A stretch of DNA of 64,000 bases from Lacisediminimonas profundi (GTDB lineage: Bacteria; Pseudomonadota; Gammaproteobacteria; Burkholderiales; Burkholderiaceae_D): the NCBI RefSeq assembly GCF_008831265.1, contig NZ_VTTH01000004.1, positions 310,001 through 374,000 on the forward strand, given 5' to 3'. The notes under the pieces are model-generated. The model was not told where the DNA came from. It did not search any database and worked only from the letters and a program-made list of their open reading frames with translations. The first letter of the stretch is position 1; each line of letters opens with the position of its first letter. Below are positions 18,836 to 27,784 of the stretch, piece by piece. The translations under genes and the position numbers were made by a program.

Positions 18836-20017
18836 ATGATTAAACCTCTCGCCGGCATTAAGGTGCTGGATCTTAGTCGGGTGCTGGCTGGACCTTGGGC
18901 GGGTCAGATTCTTGCGGACCTCGGAGCTGATGTAATAAAGGTTGAGCGTCCCGGCGAAGGTGATGATACGCGAACCTGGGGACCTCCATTTTTTGAGGCG
19001 CGCGACGGGGGAAAGATTGGTGCCGGGTATTTCTTGGCTGCGAACCGTGGGAAGCGATCTATCGAATTGGACCTGAGCACGGTTGATGGTCGTGCGACGG
19101 TAGAGGAACTTTCCAAGCATGTTGATGTGGTTTTGGAAAATTACAAAACCGGAACGCTTTCGCGTTATGGTTTGGGGTGGCAGGATCTCGAAAAGCTGAA
19201 TCCGAAGCTGATTTATTGTTCAATTACAGGATTTGGCCAGACTGGTCCTAGATCAAACGAGCCAGCCTATGATTTTCTGATTCAAGCGATGGGGGGCTTG
19301 ATGAGTGTGACCGGCGTGCCTGATGGTGAGCCCGGCGCCGGCCCACAGAAGGTTGGTATCCCAATTGTTGATTTGATGACCGGGGTTTATGGTGCTTGCG
19401 CTATCCTAGCGGCTATTGTTGATCGTAATGCCAATGGGAAGGGGCAATACATAGATATGGCTATGCTTGATGTGCAAGTCAGCGTGCTTTCGAATCAGGC
19501 AATGAATTTCCTGCTGTCGGACAAAGCCCCTGTTCGAACCGGTAATGCGCATCCCAATATACAGCCACAGAAGGTATATTCCTGCCTGGACGGGGATATG
19601 ATAATTGTGGTTGGTAACGATAAGCAGTTCGCTGGACTTTGTGAGGCATTGGAAATTCCTGATCTCGCTCTCGATCAGCGGTTCAAGGAAAATTCTGCTC
19701 GTGTCGAAAACAAGTTGGCGCTGCACGGAATTCTTGATCAGATATTTGGCAGTCGTGAGCGTAGTGTGTGGTTGGAAAGATTGTCAAAAGTAGGCGTTCC
19801 AGCTGGCCCGATCAATACAATTCCCGAGGTTTTCAAGGAACCTCAGGTAATACATAGAGACATGGTTCGTTATATTGACGATCCGGCGCTGGGATCTGTT
19901 CCTCAGGTAATGAGTCCATTCTATTTCTCTGGTTCTCGTTTGTGTGCAGAGTCTCCTCCCCCGAGGTTGGGTCAACATACAGATGAAATTCTTGCCGAAT
20001 TCGGTATAAATCGGTAA
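18836..20017 (+). CDS. CaiB/BaiF family (class III) CoA-transferase
   Basis: A 393-residue family III CoA-transferase. The N-terminal LDLSRVLAGPWAGQILADLG and VERPGEGDDTR are typical, as is the CoA-binding NRGKRSIELDL. The catalytic aspartate is D179 in GIPIVDLMTG. Such enzymes move CoA from a donor thioester to a free acid, activating the substrate without ATP. As last gene of the island it probably activates the imported acid. It follows a 182-bp gap without other features and may have its own promoter. No ribosome site is obvious before the ATG. Confidence 0.92.
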   Translation: MIKPLAGIKVLDLSRVLAGPWAGQILADLGADVIKVERPGEGDDTRTWGPPFFEARDGGKIGAGYFLAANRGKRSIELDLSTVDGRATVEELSKHVDVVLENYKTGTLSRYGLGWQDLEKLNPKLIYCSITGFGQTGPRSNEPAYDFLIQAMGGLMSVTGVPDGEPGAGPQKVGIPIVDLMTGVYGACAILAAIVDRNANGKGQYIDMAMLDVQVSVLSNQAMNFLLSDKAPVRTGNAHPNIQPQKVYSCLDGDMIIVVGNDKQFAGLCEALEIPDLALDQRFKENSARVENKLALHGILDQIFGSRERSVWLERLSKVGVPAGPINTIPEVFKEPQVIHRDMVRYIDDPALGSVPQVMSPFYFSGSRLCAESPPPRLGQHTDEILAEFGINR

Positions 20018-20206
20018 TTTTGACAAAGATATGCCGGGTGAGCCGGAATGGGCAGATTCCGGCTGGACCGCTTGGCTCGGGCGCGTCGCCGGCCGCGTGG
20101 CTCGGGCCGGCTATCTGATGATCCAGGAGTTCCACATCCGGCGCTATGCTAACGCCCCCGTTTTTTTGTTGAGACTGGGAGCGGTGATCTGCAGCCATAG
20201 AAGCGC
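20018..20206. other. Right junction of the island
   Basis: Composition switches back to high G+C at about 20035. A 63-codon open frame (20031-20222, plus) is present, but it has no recognisable similarity and runs into the terminator, so I do not call it a gene. No repeat or integrase remnant is visible. Confidence 0.45.
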
Positions 20207-20256
20207 AAAAAAGCCCCGCTAAAGCAAAGCTTTGCGGGGCCTTAAGGGGCTTTTTG
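20207..20256. terminator. Strong (probably bidirectional) terminator downstream of ychF
   Basis: GCCCCGC (20213-20219) and AAAGC (20221-20225) pair with GCTTT (20229-20233) and GCGGGGC (20234-20240). On the minus strand this is followed by six U (20212-20207), ending the ychF transcript. An alternative pairing of AAAAAGCCCC with GGGGCTTTTT (20246-20255) would stop plus-strand transcripts leaving the island. Confidence 0.85.
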
Positions 20257-20279
20257 CGACTGTGATTAACGGGCTGTGG

Positions 20280-21371
20280 TCAGACGTTGAACAGGAAGTT
20301 CAACACATCCCCATCCTTCACCACATATTCCTTGCCTTCGGCGCGCATCTTGCCGGCTTCCTTCGCACCGTGTTCGCCTTTGTAGGTGATGAAGTCCTCA
20401 AACGAAATCGTCTGCGCACGAATGAAGCCGCGCTCGAAATCGGTGTGGATCACGCCAGCCGCCTGCGGCGCGGTGTCGCCAACGTGTATGGTCCATGCCC
20501 GCACCTCTTTCACGCCAGCGGTGAAGTAGGTTTGCAGACCCAGCAGCTTGTATGCCGAGCGGATCAGGCGGTTCAGTCCCGGCTCTTCCAGGCCCATGTC
20601 GGCCAGGAATGCTTGCTTATCCTCATCCTCGAGATCCGCGATTTCGGCTTCCATCGATGCGCAAATCGCGACGATGGGCGCGTTCTGGGTCTTGGCGTAT
20701 TCAGTCAACTGGTCCAGTAGCGGGTTGTCGGTGAAACCGGTATCCGACACGTTCGCCACATACATCGCTGGCTTGGCGGTGATCAGGCACAAGGGTTTGA
20801 TCAGCGCTTCTTCCTCGGCGTCCAGGCCCATGGAGCGCACCGGCCTGGCTTCATTCAGGTGCGGCACCACGCGTTCCAGCAGGGCGACCAGCTTGGCGGC
20901 ATCCTTGTCGCCGGATCGGGCTTTCTTTTGCTCGCGATGGACGGCTTTCTCGACCGTTCCCAGGTCTGCCAGCGCCAGTTCGGTCTGGATCACCTCGATG
21001 TCGTCGAGCGGGCTCACGCGGCCGGCTACGTGAATGACGTTGTCGTCCACGAAGCAGCGCACGACGTTGACGATCGCATCGGTCTCGCGCACGTGGGCCA
21101 GGAACTGGTTGCCCAGGCCCTCACCCTTGGAGGCGCCTGCGACCAGGCCGGCGATGTCGACGAATTCGACAGTCGCGGGAAGGACCCGCTCCGGCTTGAC
21201 GATCGCGGCCAGCGCATCGAGCCGCGGATCAGGCACTTCGACGATGCCGACGTTGGGCTCGATGGTGCAGAACGGATAGTTCTCGGCTGCGATTCCAGCT
21301 TTGGTCAGCGCGTTGAAAAGGGTGGACTTGCCGACATTCGGCAAGCCAACGATTCCGCATTTGAGACTCAT
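20280..21371 (-). CDS. ychF: Redox-regulated ATPase / GTPase-like protein YchF
   Basis: A 363-residue Obg-family P-loop protein. G1 is GLPNVGKS (residues 9-16) and G3 is DIAGLV. The usual NKxD is absent and the family's own NxxE-type base-recognition segment occurs instead, which in YchF/OLA1 gives ATP preference. A coiled insertion lies in the middle and the C-terminus carries the TGS domain ending in VLNFLFNV. It binds ribosomes and is linked to stress and oxidant responses. It is the last gene of the lolB-ispE-prs-rplY-pth-ychF block, with pth next to it as in many proteobacteria. Confidence 0.96.
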   Translation of the reverse strand: MSLKCGIVGLPNVGKSTLFNALTKAGIAAENYPFCTIEPNVGIVEVPDPRLDALAAIVKPERVLPATVEFVDIAGLVAGASKGEGLGNQFLAHVRETDAIVNVVRCFVDDNVIHVAGRVSPLDDIEVIQTELALADLGTVEKAVHREQKKARSGDKDAAKLVALLERVVPHLNEARPVRSMGLDAEEEALIKPLCLITAKPAMYVANVSDTGFTDNPLLDQLTEYAKTQNAPIVAICASMEAEIADLEDEDKQAFLADMGLEEPGLNRLIRSAYKLLGLQTYFTAGVKEVRAWTIHVGDTAPQAAGVIHTDFERGFIRAQTISFEDFITYKGEHGAKEAGKMRAEGKEYVVKDGDVLNFLFNV

Positions 21372-21571
21372 GGAATTCCTTTGAAATCAGTGAACCTGAA
21401 AGACCCGGCGGGATGGCTCAAAAAAGCACAATGCGGGGAAATGCAGGATGTTGCGGCAGGAAGGCGACGGCGCAGCAGCGCGGCGCGTTGTCCTGATATT
21501 GTCGGGCAAGGCAGCATTGTACCAACCTGCCAGTCCCGGCTCCAGAGCGCGTCCCCGGATGCCAGTCCCTG

Positions 21572-22156
21572 TCAGCGGGTGGAATGCAGCTGCATCGTTG
21601 CCGCCTCGAATTTTCCCTCGCACAGGAGCGGCACCACATCCACACTCTTGTCGATCGCCCGTTCGATGGCTTCCTGCTCATCCTTGCGCGGCCGGTGCAG
21701 CACGAAATCGACGACCGGCTGCTGCAGGCCGAGTTCGCGCGGGTGCCCGATACCCAGCCGCAGCCGCCAGTAATCCTGGCTGCCGAGCGCGGCGGTGATG
21801 TCCTTTAGTCCATTATGGCCGGCCGCCGAGCCGCCTTTCTTGATCTTGGCGGCGCCCGGGGGCAGGTCCAGCTCGTCATGCACGACAAGCACTTCTTCCG
21901 GCGCAATCTTGAAGAAACGCGCCAGTGCGCCGACCGATTGGCCGGAGCGGTTCATGTAAGTCTGCGGTTCGAGCAGCCACACTTCCTCGCCGCCGATGCG
22001 GGCGCGTGCAGCAAGAGCCTGGTAGCGCGTTTCGCGCGACAAGGGCGCTCCCAGCTTGCCGGCCAGGCGGTCGACCAGCCAGAAGCCGGCATTGTGCCGG
22101 GTCTGCTCATATTCAGGCCCGGGATTGCCGAGGCCTACAATCAGTCGGATGGACAT
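21572..22156 (-). CDS. pth: Peptidyl-tRNA hydrolase
   Basis: A 194-residue enzyme that releases peptides from peptidyl-tRNA after aborted translation. The start motif [17 protein letters not shown] includes catalytic H21, and [11 protein letters not shown] and [13 protein letters not shown] are also conserved. The ATG at 22156 was preferred over a frame six codons longer because [13 protein letters not shown] is the standard start. The 200 bp between its stop and ychF contain nothing recognisable. Confidence 0.96.
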   Translation of the reverse strand: MSIRLIVGLGNPGPEYEQTRHNAGFWLVDRLAGKLGAPLSRETRYQALAARARIGGEEVWLLEPQTYMNRSGQSVGALARFFKIAPEEVLVVHDELDLPPGAAKIKKGGSAAGHNGLKDITAALGSQDYWRLRLGIGHPRELGLQQPVVDFVLHRPRKDEQEAIERAIDKSVDVVPLLCEGKFEAATMQLHSTR

Positions 22157-22191
22157 TTTCGGGGAACCGATCAACTCCGGGCCCAGGATAC

Positions 22192-22216
22192 AAAAAACCC
22201 GCCTTGCGGGCGGGCT
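22192..22216 (-). terminator. Terminator between rplY and pth (minus strand)
   Basis: CCCGCC (22198-22203) pairs with GGCGGG (22209-22214) around a 5-nt loop, followed on the minus strand by six U (22197-22192). It would end the prs-rplY transcript, or attenuate entry into pth. Confidence 0.75.
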
Positions 22217-22251
22217 TCCTGTACTGCGCCAACGGCAACAGTTTTACTTCT

Positions 22252-22857
22252 TTACTTCTTCTCTGCGCCTGCTTCGCCAGCAGCTTCGACTTTACCAGCC
22301 GGGATTGCAGCGGTTGCGATGGTCAGGTCTTCCTGGCCGTGGTGCAGCACAGCCGTCACGCCTGCGGGCAGCTTGACGCCGGACAGGTGCAGCGATTGGC
22401 CGGCTTCGAGTGTCGACAGGTCGACCTCGATGAACTCTGGCAGGTCCTTCGGCAGGCAGCTGATGTCCAGCTCGGCCAGCACGTGGCTGATGACGGCGGC
22501 GCTCAGCTTCACGGCTGGCGACACATCGGCGTTGACGAAGTGCAACGGCACCTTGACGTGGATCTTCTGGCTCGCATCGACGCGCTGGAAGTCAGCGTGC
22601 ATGACCAAGGCCTTGAATGCGTGGACCTGGAAGTCGCGCAACAGCACTTGCTGTACTTTGCCGTCGATTTCCATGTCGAGGATCGACGAGTGGAAAGTCT
22701 CTTTCTTCAATGCGTGGAACATTGCATTGTGGTCGAGAGTGATCGAAACCGGCGCTTCGGTACCACCGTAGATGATGCCAGGCACTTTGCCGGCTTTACG
22801 CAGGCGGCGGCTCGCTCCGGTCCCCTGCTCATCGCGCTTGAACGCAATAACTTTCAT
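22252..22857 (-). CDS. rplY: 50S ribosomal protein L25 / general stress protein Ctc
   Basis: A 201-residue long-form bL25 (CTC type). The N-terminal domain, [20 protein letters not shown], binds 5S rRNA, and a C-terminal TL5-like beta domain follows. It ends in an Ala/Lys/Glu-rich tail (GEAGAEKK). The ATG at 22857 has GGAG 8 nt upstream; the longer frame is not supported. It is a component of the large ribosomal subunit central protuberance. Gene order prs-rplY-pth is conserved in the class. Confidence 0.95.
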   Translation of the reverse strand: MKVIAFKRDEQGTGASRRLRKAGKVPGIIYGGTEAPVSITLDHNAMFHALKKETFHSSILDMEIDGKVQQVLLRDFQVHAFKALVMHADFQRVDASQKIHVKVPLHFVNADVSPAVKLSAAVISHVLAELDISCLPKDLPEFIEVDLSTLEAGQSLHLSGVKLPAGVTAVLHHGQEDLTIATAAIPAGKVEAAGEAGAEKK

Positions 22858-22996
22858 GAGATAACTCCAGTAATTGCAGGGCATTTGCCCTGCGGTTGTG
22901 ATCTCCCGCGACCAGGAGATCAAGAAAGCGCGGCCGAGGCCACGCTCAAAAATACTTGTTGCAGCGCTGGTCAGTCGCGCTGCTCAGTCTTGCTGG

Positions 22997-23947
22997 TCAG
23001 TCAACGAACAGCGACATCACCGAGTCGCCCTTGGTGATCCGCTTGAGCGTCTCGGCCAGCAGGCTGGCGCAGGTCAGTTGGCGGATCTTCGGGCAGGCGC
23101 GCGCGGCAGCGGACAGCGGGATCGTGTCCGTGACGACCAGCTCATCCAGCGGCGAAGTGGTAATGCGGTCGATTGCAGGACCGGACAGGACAGGATGCGT
23201 GCAGTAAGCGATTACTTTCTTGGCGCCACGTTCCTTCAGCACCTCGGCAGCCTTGGTCAGGGTGCCGGCGGTGTCCACCATGTCGTCCATGATCACGCAG
23301 TTTCGGCCCTCTACTTCGCCGATGATGTTCATGACCTCGGACACGTTGGCCTTCGGACGCCGCTTGTCGATGATTGCCAGGTCGCAGGACAGCCGCTTGG
23401 CGAGGGCGCGGGCGCGAACCACGCCGCCGACGTCAGGCGAAACGACCAGCAGGTCCTCGTACTTCTTGCTCACCAGGTCGCTCAACAGGATCGGCGACGC
23501 ATAGATGTTGTCGACCGGAATATCGAAGAAGCCCTGGATCTGGTCGGCATGCAGGTCCATGATCAGTACGCGGTCGACGCCGGCTTCCTGCAACATGTTG
23601 GCGACTACCTTGGCGGAGATCGCGACACGGGCGGAACGCGGACGGCGGTCCTGGCGGGCATAGCCGAAATAGGGGATGGCGGCAGTAATGCGACCGGCGG
23701 ATGCGCGCTTGAGCGCATCGACCATCAACATGATTTCCATCAGGTGGTCGTTGGTCGGTGCGCAGGTGGATTGCAGCACCACCACGTCCTTGCCGCGCAC
23801 GTTTTCGTTGATCTCGACCACGATCTCGCCATCGGAGAAGCGGGAAACCAGCGCCTTGCCCAGCGGAATGCCCATCTGTTTGGCGACCCCCGCTGCTAGT
23901 TCCGGATTTGCGTTGCCGGTAAAAACCATCAGGTTTTCGATTGCCAT
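22997..23947 (-). CDS. prs: Ribose-phosphate pyrophosphokinase (PRPP synthetase)
   Basis: A 316-residue class I enzyme making PRPP from ribose 5-phosphate and ATP, the precursor for purine, pyrimidine, NAD, His and Trp synthesis. The catalytic flexible loop [20 protein letters not shown] and the PRPP-binding loop [16 protein letters not shown] are intact, and [17 protein letters not shown] is also present. The ATG at 23947 gives the usual [18 protein letters not shown]; the frame remains open through the tRNA region, which is not coding. It lies downstream of tRNA-Gln and ispE on the same strand. Confidence 0.97.
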   Translation of the reverse strand: MAIENLMVFTGNANPELAAGVAKQMGIPLGKALVSRFSDGEIVVEINENVRGKDVVVLQSTCAPTNDHLMEIMLMVDALKRASAGRITAAIPYFGYARQDRRPRSARVAISAKVVANMLQEAGVDRVLIMDLHADQIQGFFDIPVDNIYASPILLSDLVSKKYEDLLVVSPDVGGVVRARALAKRLSCDLAIIDKRRPKANVSEVMNIIGEVEGRNCVIMDDMVDTAGTLTKAAEVLKERGAKKVIAYCTHPVLSGPAIDRITTSPLDELVVTDTIPLSAAARACPKIRQLTCASLLAETLKRITKGDSVMSLFVD

Positions 23948-23997
23948 TTGGGGGGTACCTGGAGCGAGAGCTTGTTGCGAATTCAAAAGCCAGTTTG

Positions 23998-24050
23998 AAA
24001 AGCCGCCAATACGGGACTGCGTGTCTCGCGTGTCTCGTATTGGCGGCTTT
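23998..24050 (-). terminator. Long hairpin between tRNA-Gln and prs
   Basis: AAAGCCGCCAATACG (23998-24012) pairs perfectly with CGTATTGGCGGCTTT (24036-24050). On the minus strand the stem is followed by UUUU. It can stop or attenuate transcription leaving the tRNA before prs. The loop holds a short direct repeat (GTGTCTCGC, GTGTCTCGT). Confidence 0.6.
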
Positions 24051-24071
24051 ATTTTTTGACTTCTCGTTAAA

Positions 24072-24148
24072 TGGCAGGGGAACAAGGATTCGAACCTTGG
24101 AATGCTGGAATCAAAATCCAGTGCCTTAACCAGCTTGGCGATTCCCCT
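24072..24148 (-). tRNA. tRNA-Gln (anticodon TTG)
   Basis: A 77-nt cloverleaf on the minus strand. The acceptor stem AGGGGAA pairs with TTCCCCT, the anticodon arm is CTGGA-TTTTGAT-TCCAG with anticodon TTG, the T arm contains GGTTCGAATCC, the discriminator base is G, and CCA is encoded. Its position between ispE and prs is standard for betaproteobacteria. Confidence 0.96.
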
Positions 24149-24207
24149 ACACAACCTGTTGTCCGGACTGCGCAATCAATACAGCCATGCAGCCCTGACG
24201 AATTCGG

Positions 24208-25098
24208 TTACGACTCCAACAACTGCGACATCGGGTGCCGGTTCATTCCTCGCGCTTTCCAGGCGCGCCACGCTCCGGAGAGCGCTGCTACTGCCTGATC
24301 GGCGGCGCCTTCAGTTTCAAAGGCACAGAATACACAGGAACCAGAACCAGTCATCCTCGCTTCACCGAACCTGCCGAGTGCTTCAAGCGCTTCGGCTACG
24401 GGAGCGAACATGCCAGTGACGACAGCTTGCAGGTCGTTTCTCCCAAAGCTTGTTGGTGCTCTGGAAAAGTCCGCTATTGTGACCATTTCCGTGTCGCGTG
24501 TCAATTCCTGCGAACGAAAGATTATTGGGGTCGAGACCGGCACGCCTGGTTCCACGACCACGAACCAGGCTTCTGGCGTATCGACCGGCGACAGCAGCTC
24601 GCCGACCCCTTCGGCGAAAGCGTTCTGGCCGAAGATGAAAAAAGGCACGTCGGCCCCGAGCCGCAGGCCAAGTTGCATCAGCTGGCTGCGTGAAAGGCCG
24701 GTCTGCCAGAGGTGGTTCAGTGCAATCAGGGTGGTGGCGGCGTCGGACGATCCGCCACCCAGTCCTCCGCCCATCGGCAGTCGCTTGTGCAGCGAAATGT
24801 CCGCGCCCAGGGGCGAGCCGGAAGTCTCTTGCAGCAGCCGGGCGGCCCGGATCACGAGGTCTGCATCCTCGGGCACTCCCGCCAGGCCGGTAATGCGGTG
24901 TATCCGGCCATCCTCGCGTACCGAAAAATCAAGGCTGTCGCCGAAATCCAGGAGCTGGAACACTGTCTGCAACAGGTGAAATCCGTCCGCGCGGCGGCCC
25001 ACGACGTGCAGGAACAGGTTCAGCTTGGCCGGTGCCAGGCAGCCGGTCAGTGTGCGGCTCGATGTGTGGCTCAGGGGGCGACCAGGTTCGTGGCTCAT
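24208..25098 (-). CDS. ispE: 4-diphosphocytidyl-2-C-methyl-D-erythritol kinase
   Basis: A 296-residue GHMP kinase of the MEP isoprenoid pathway, phosphorylating CDP-methylerythritol at the 2-hydroxyl. Motif 1 is PAKLNLFLHVVGRRADGFH, the ATP loop is PMGGGLGGGSSDAA, and the C-terminal motif is ARMTGSGSCVF. The N-terminus is about 20 residues longer than in E. coli; an internal start is possible, but the stop of lolB overlaps this ATG by four bases, favouring the full length. Confidence 0.95.
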   Translation of the reverse strand: MSHEPGRPLSHTSSRTLTGCLAPAKLNLFLHVVGRRADGFHLLQTVFQLLDFGDSLDFSVREDGRIHRITGLAGVPEDADLVIRAARLLQETSGSPLGADISLHKRLPMGGGLGGGSSDAATTLIALNHLWQTGLSRSQLMQLGLRLGADVPFFIFGQNAFAEGVGELLSPVDTPEAWFVVVEPGVPVSTPIIFRSQELTRDTEMVTIADFSRAPTSFGRNDLQAVVTGMFAPVAEALEALGRFGEARMTGSGSCVFCAFETEGAADQAVAALSGAWRAWKARGMNRHPMSQLLES

Positions 25099-25733
25099 TG
25101 CGGCGCACTCCTCGTCACCGGCTGCCAGGTATCGATGACGATGCGCAGTTCCACCTCGCCCGCTTCCGGTGTGTTTCGGAGCAGGTCGATGCGGCGCGGC
25201 CGCATGGCGAAAGTCGATTCATCCTCAGTCCAGCTGCTATAGACGATGCGCCAGCCATCGGCGCTGGTCAGCGCGGTTTGCCCTATGGGGCTGGCTGCCA
25301 CCGGGATGCCTGCGGCGGTCGAAACAAAGCCTTGCAGCCATGACCGCAAGCCGCTGACCGGCAGCGGCCAGCCGAGCGTCCTGGCGGCCAGTTCATCGAC
25401 GTCGGACGCCGTTTGGGGCGGCTTGCCGGCGAGCTCGAAACTGGCAAGACCGGGGTTGATCGTGATGCGAGCCACCGATTGCCCGAACGGCGACAGCAAA
25501 GTGACCTCGGTATCGTCCGGGCGCTGGATCCAGCTGAAATTGCCGTTGACCAGTTGCTCGCCCTGTTGCTGGTAGCGGACCGACAGGCGGCCGCCAATAT
25601 CGATCGCGTCACGATAGACGCGTGGCGCCTTTGCCAGCTGATCCGTGGCCGGGCGAACCGGGGCCAGCGAGCATGCGCCCAGCATGCCGGCCAGTGCCAC
25701 AAGCGCAACATATCTACCCAGAGCTGAGAGCAT
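25095..25733 (-). CDS. lolB: Outer membrane lipoprotein insertion factor LolB
   Basis: A 212-residue lipoprotein with signal MLSALGRYVALVALAG and lipobox LGAC, then an 11-strand LolB barrel (IDIGGRLSVRYQQQGEQ, FSWIQ, LLSPFGQ). It receives lipoproteins from LolA and inserts them in the outer membrane. It overlaps ispE by four bases and lies 32 bp downstream of the TPR gene, so all three probably form one transcript. Confidence 0.92.
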   Translation of the reverse strand: MLSALGRYVALVALAGMLGACSLAPVRPATDQLAKAPRVYRDAIDIGGRLSVRYQQQGEQLVNGNFSWIQRPDDTEVTLLSPFGQSVARITINPGLASFELAGKPPQTASDVDELAARTLGWPLPVSGLRSWLQGFVSTAAGIPVAASPIGQTALTSADGWRIVYSSWTEDESTFAMRPRRIDLLRNTPEAGEVELRIVIDTWQPVTRSAPQ

Positions 25734-25765
25734 TGGAAACGGCGAACCTGGAAACGCGGGATGGG

Positions 25766-27667
25766 TCAGAGCTTCACCTGCAAGCGCGCCAGCGTGCTGC
25801 GCAGCACGTCGTTTTTCGGGTCCTTGGTGCTCGCATCACGCCAGAACTTGCGGGCGTCGTCCCTCTGGCCGATTACCCAAAGCACCTCGCCGAGATGCAC
25901 GGCGATTTCCGGATCGGGTCGTATCGAATACGCCTTGCGCAGCAATGCCTCGGCCTCCTTCAGGCGGCCGAGCCTGAACTGCACCCAGCCCATGCTGTCC
26001 ATGATGAAAGGATCCTCGGGCGCCAGGCTCAGCGCCCGCTCGATCAGCGTGAATGCCTCCTCCAGCCGCATGTTCCTTTCGGCCAGCGAGTAGCCCAGCG
26101 CGTTGTAGGCGTGCTGGTTGGTCGGCGAGATCCTGATCACCTTGCGCAACGCCGTTTCCATCACGTCGAGCTTGTCGAGCTTCTCGGCCAGCATCGCATA
26201 GTCATACAGCAGGTCCGGATTCTCGGGTAGTTTCGCGATGCCGGCTTCAAGCACCGTCATCGCTTCCTCGACCTGATTGGCGCTGCGCAGGATCTGTGCT
26301 TCCGCGACCAGCAACTGCACCCGGTCTTCTTCGCCCTCCGCCCGCGTTTCGTGCAAGGCGGCACGCGCCTCGGCCAGCTTTTCCGACTTGGCCAGCAACT
26401 GGGCCCGTTTCACTTGCGCGGTGATGTAGGTTTTTTGCGAAGCAGGATCGATCTGGTCCAGCCATTTGAGCGCGCCGGCGATGTCATTGCGCTGCTCCGC
26501 CACCTGCGACAGGATCATCAAGGCTTGGGTCGGGTCGCGCTCGTCCTCCGGATGGGAGGCCAATATTTTCAGATAGGCGGTCAGGTAACGCTCGGCCTCT
26601 GCCAGGTCGTTGCGCTGGGTTCCAAGCAGGCCGAGCGCATACAGGACAGTCAGGTCTTCCGGCTGGGACTTGAGAAGGGTGTGGAACTGCTCGCGTGCGG
26701 CATCATATTGTTTCTCCTCCACCAGCATGCGTGCGTAAGCCAGCCTGACTTCCCGCGCATTCGGATTGGCGCGAAGAAAGTCGGTAACCACGCGCAGCGA
26801 CTGCTCTTTCTCCGGCAGGACCTGTGCCAGCGTGAGTATGCCGAGTTCGGATGCGGGGCTGAGTGCCAGCGCCCTGCGCGCTTCCTGCACAGCCCGGGCG
26901 CCGTCGCCCATCGCGGATGCTTGCTGGGCCAGCGCCACATGGGCTTCGGCGATATTGTCGTACGGAGCGAACAAGTCCTCCAGCATGTTGAATGCAGCCG
27001 CCTTGTTACGTGCACGCAAGCCCAGCCTCTGGATTTGCAGCATGGCCGAGCCGCGCAAGGCCGGTCGGGTCTCCGCGAGTTTTTGCTGCAGCAGGGGAAG
27101 GGCTTCGGTGAGATTGTCCGCGAGCATCAGCAGGCCCAGGTAGAACTGGGTTGCCTCGTCTGAAGCGGGTGCCAGCTCCCGCCACAGGCGCACGGCGGCA
27201 AGTGCCTCCGGAGCCTGACGCGCGTTGAGGGCGATTTCTGCCGCCCGGCGCGCTATGCGCGGGTCACGGGTCTGTTGGGCCAGTCCGAGCATGTAGACGT
27301 AGGCACCCTGCCAGCGGCCGCGCTGGTTGGCGATCTCCGCAGCAAGGAATTTCACCATCACATCGGCGGTGAGCGGTACGGACGGCAACTCTTCCACGGC
27401 TGGCGCAGCTGCTTTCACCGGGGGGCGCGCCCGTCGTGCTTTTGCCGGGGCTGCAGCCTGCTGCTGAGTAGCCTGGGCTTGAGCTTGGGCCTGGGCTGGC
27501 GCAGCCTGCTGTTGCGTGGCCTGGGCCTGGGTTGGCGCCGCCTGTTGGGGGATGGTCCGGGGTTGGCCTGGCGTCACCTGCTCCGGAACCTTGCTGGCCG
27601 GCGCGCTCGCGCATGCGGCCAGCAAGGCCGGCAGCGTTAAAATGAGGAACAGTTTTTTCACCGCCAT
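25766..27667 (-). CDS. TPR repeat lipoprotein upstream of lolB
   Basis: A 633-residue protein. The ATG at 27667 gives a lipoprotein signal, MAVKKLFLILTLPALLAACA; the longer frame lacks a proper start. After a low-complexity Gln/Ala/Pro region (residues about 25-85), it consists of many tetratricopeptide repeats, visible in helix pairs such as NQHAYNALGYSLAER and PFIMDSMGWVQFRLGRLKEA near the C-terminus. TPR lipoproteins usually act as scaffolds at the envelope. Its position next to lolB is common in Burkholderiales, but no function is established. Confidence 0.85.
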   Translation of the reverse strand: MAVKKLFLILTLPALLAACASAPASKVPEQVTPGQPRTIPQQAAPTQAQATQQQAAPAQAQAQAQATQQQAAAPAKARRARPPVKAAAPAVEELPSVPLTADVMVKFLAAEIANQRGRWQGAYVYMLGLAQQTRDPRIARRAAEIALNARQAPEALAAVRLWRELAPASDEATQFYLGLLMLADNLTEALPLLQQKLAETRPALRGSAMLQIQRLGLRARNKAAAFNMLEDLFAPYDNIAEAHVALAQQASAMGDGARAVQEARRALALSPASELGILTLAQVLPEKEQSLRVVTDFLRANPNAREVRLAYARMLVEEKQYDAAREQFHTLLKSQPEDLTVLYALGLLGTQRNDLAEAERYLTAYLKILASHPEDERDPTQALMILSQVAEQRNDIAGALKWLDQIDPASQKTYITAQVKRAQLLAKSEKLAEARAALHETRAEGEEDRVQLLVAEAQILRSANQVEEAMTVLEAGIAKLPENPDLLYDYAMLAEKLDKLDVMETALRKVIRISPTNQHAYNALGYSLAERNMRLEEAFTLIERALSLAPEDPFIMDSMGWVQFRLGRLKEAEALLRKAYSIRPDPEIAVHLGEVLWVIGQRDDARKFWRDASTKDPKNDVLRSTLARLQVKL

Positions 27668-27784
27668 ACTCTTTACGGGAAAGCAAAAGTTGATTTTACG
27701 CTCAAGCGGCTCGCCGGGGGCAGGCCGCTTCTTCCGCATTGTGTTGCCTATTGTCGCTGTGCACCTTGATATGTTCCTGACCGC

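Larger units (their letters stand above)
13013..20017 (+). other. Low-G+C catabolic island (Bug protein, two acyl-CoA dehydrogenases, thiolase, SDR, CoA-transferase)
   Basis: Six plus-strand genes have visibly lower G+C (roughly half) and A/T-rich third codon positions compared with genes on both sides. Gaps between them are longer (up to about 180 bp) and ribosome sites are weaker. G+C returns abruptly near 20035. No integrase, transposase or tRNA was found at the edges, so the way it arrived is not evident. The gene content indicates uptake and beta-oxidation-like degradation of a carboxylic acid as a CoA thioester. Confidence 0.75.

Noticed and set aside
20031-20222. Short open frame of 63 codons after the island
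   Set aside because: No ribosome site, no family similarity, and the end lies in the terminator hairpin.
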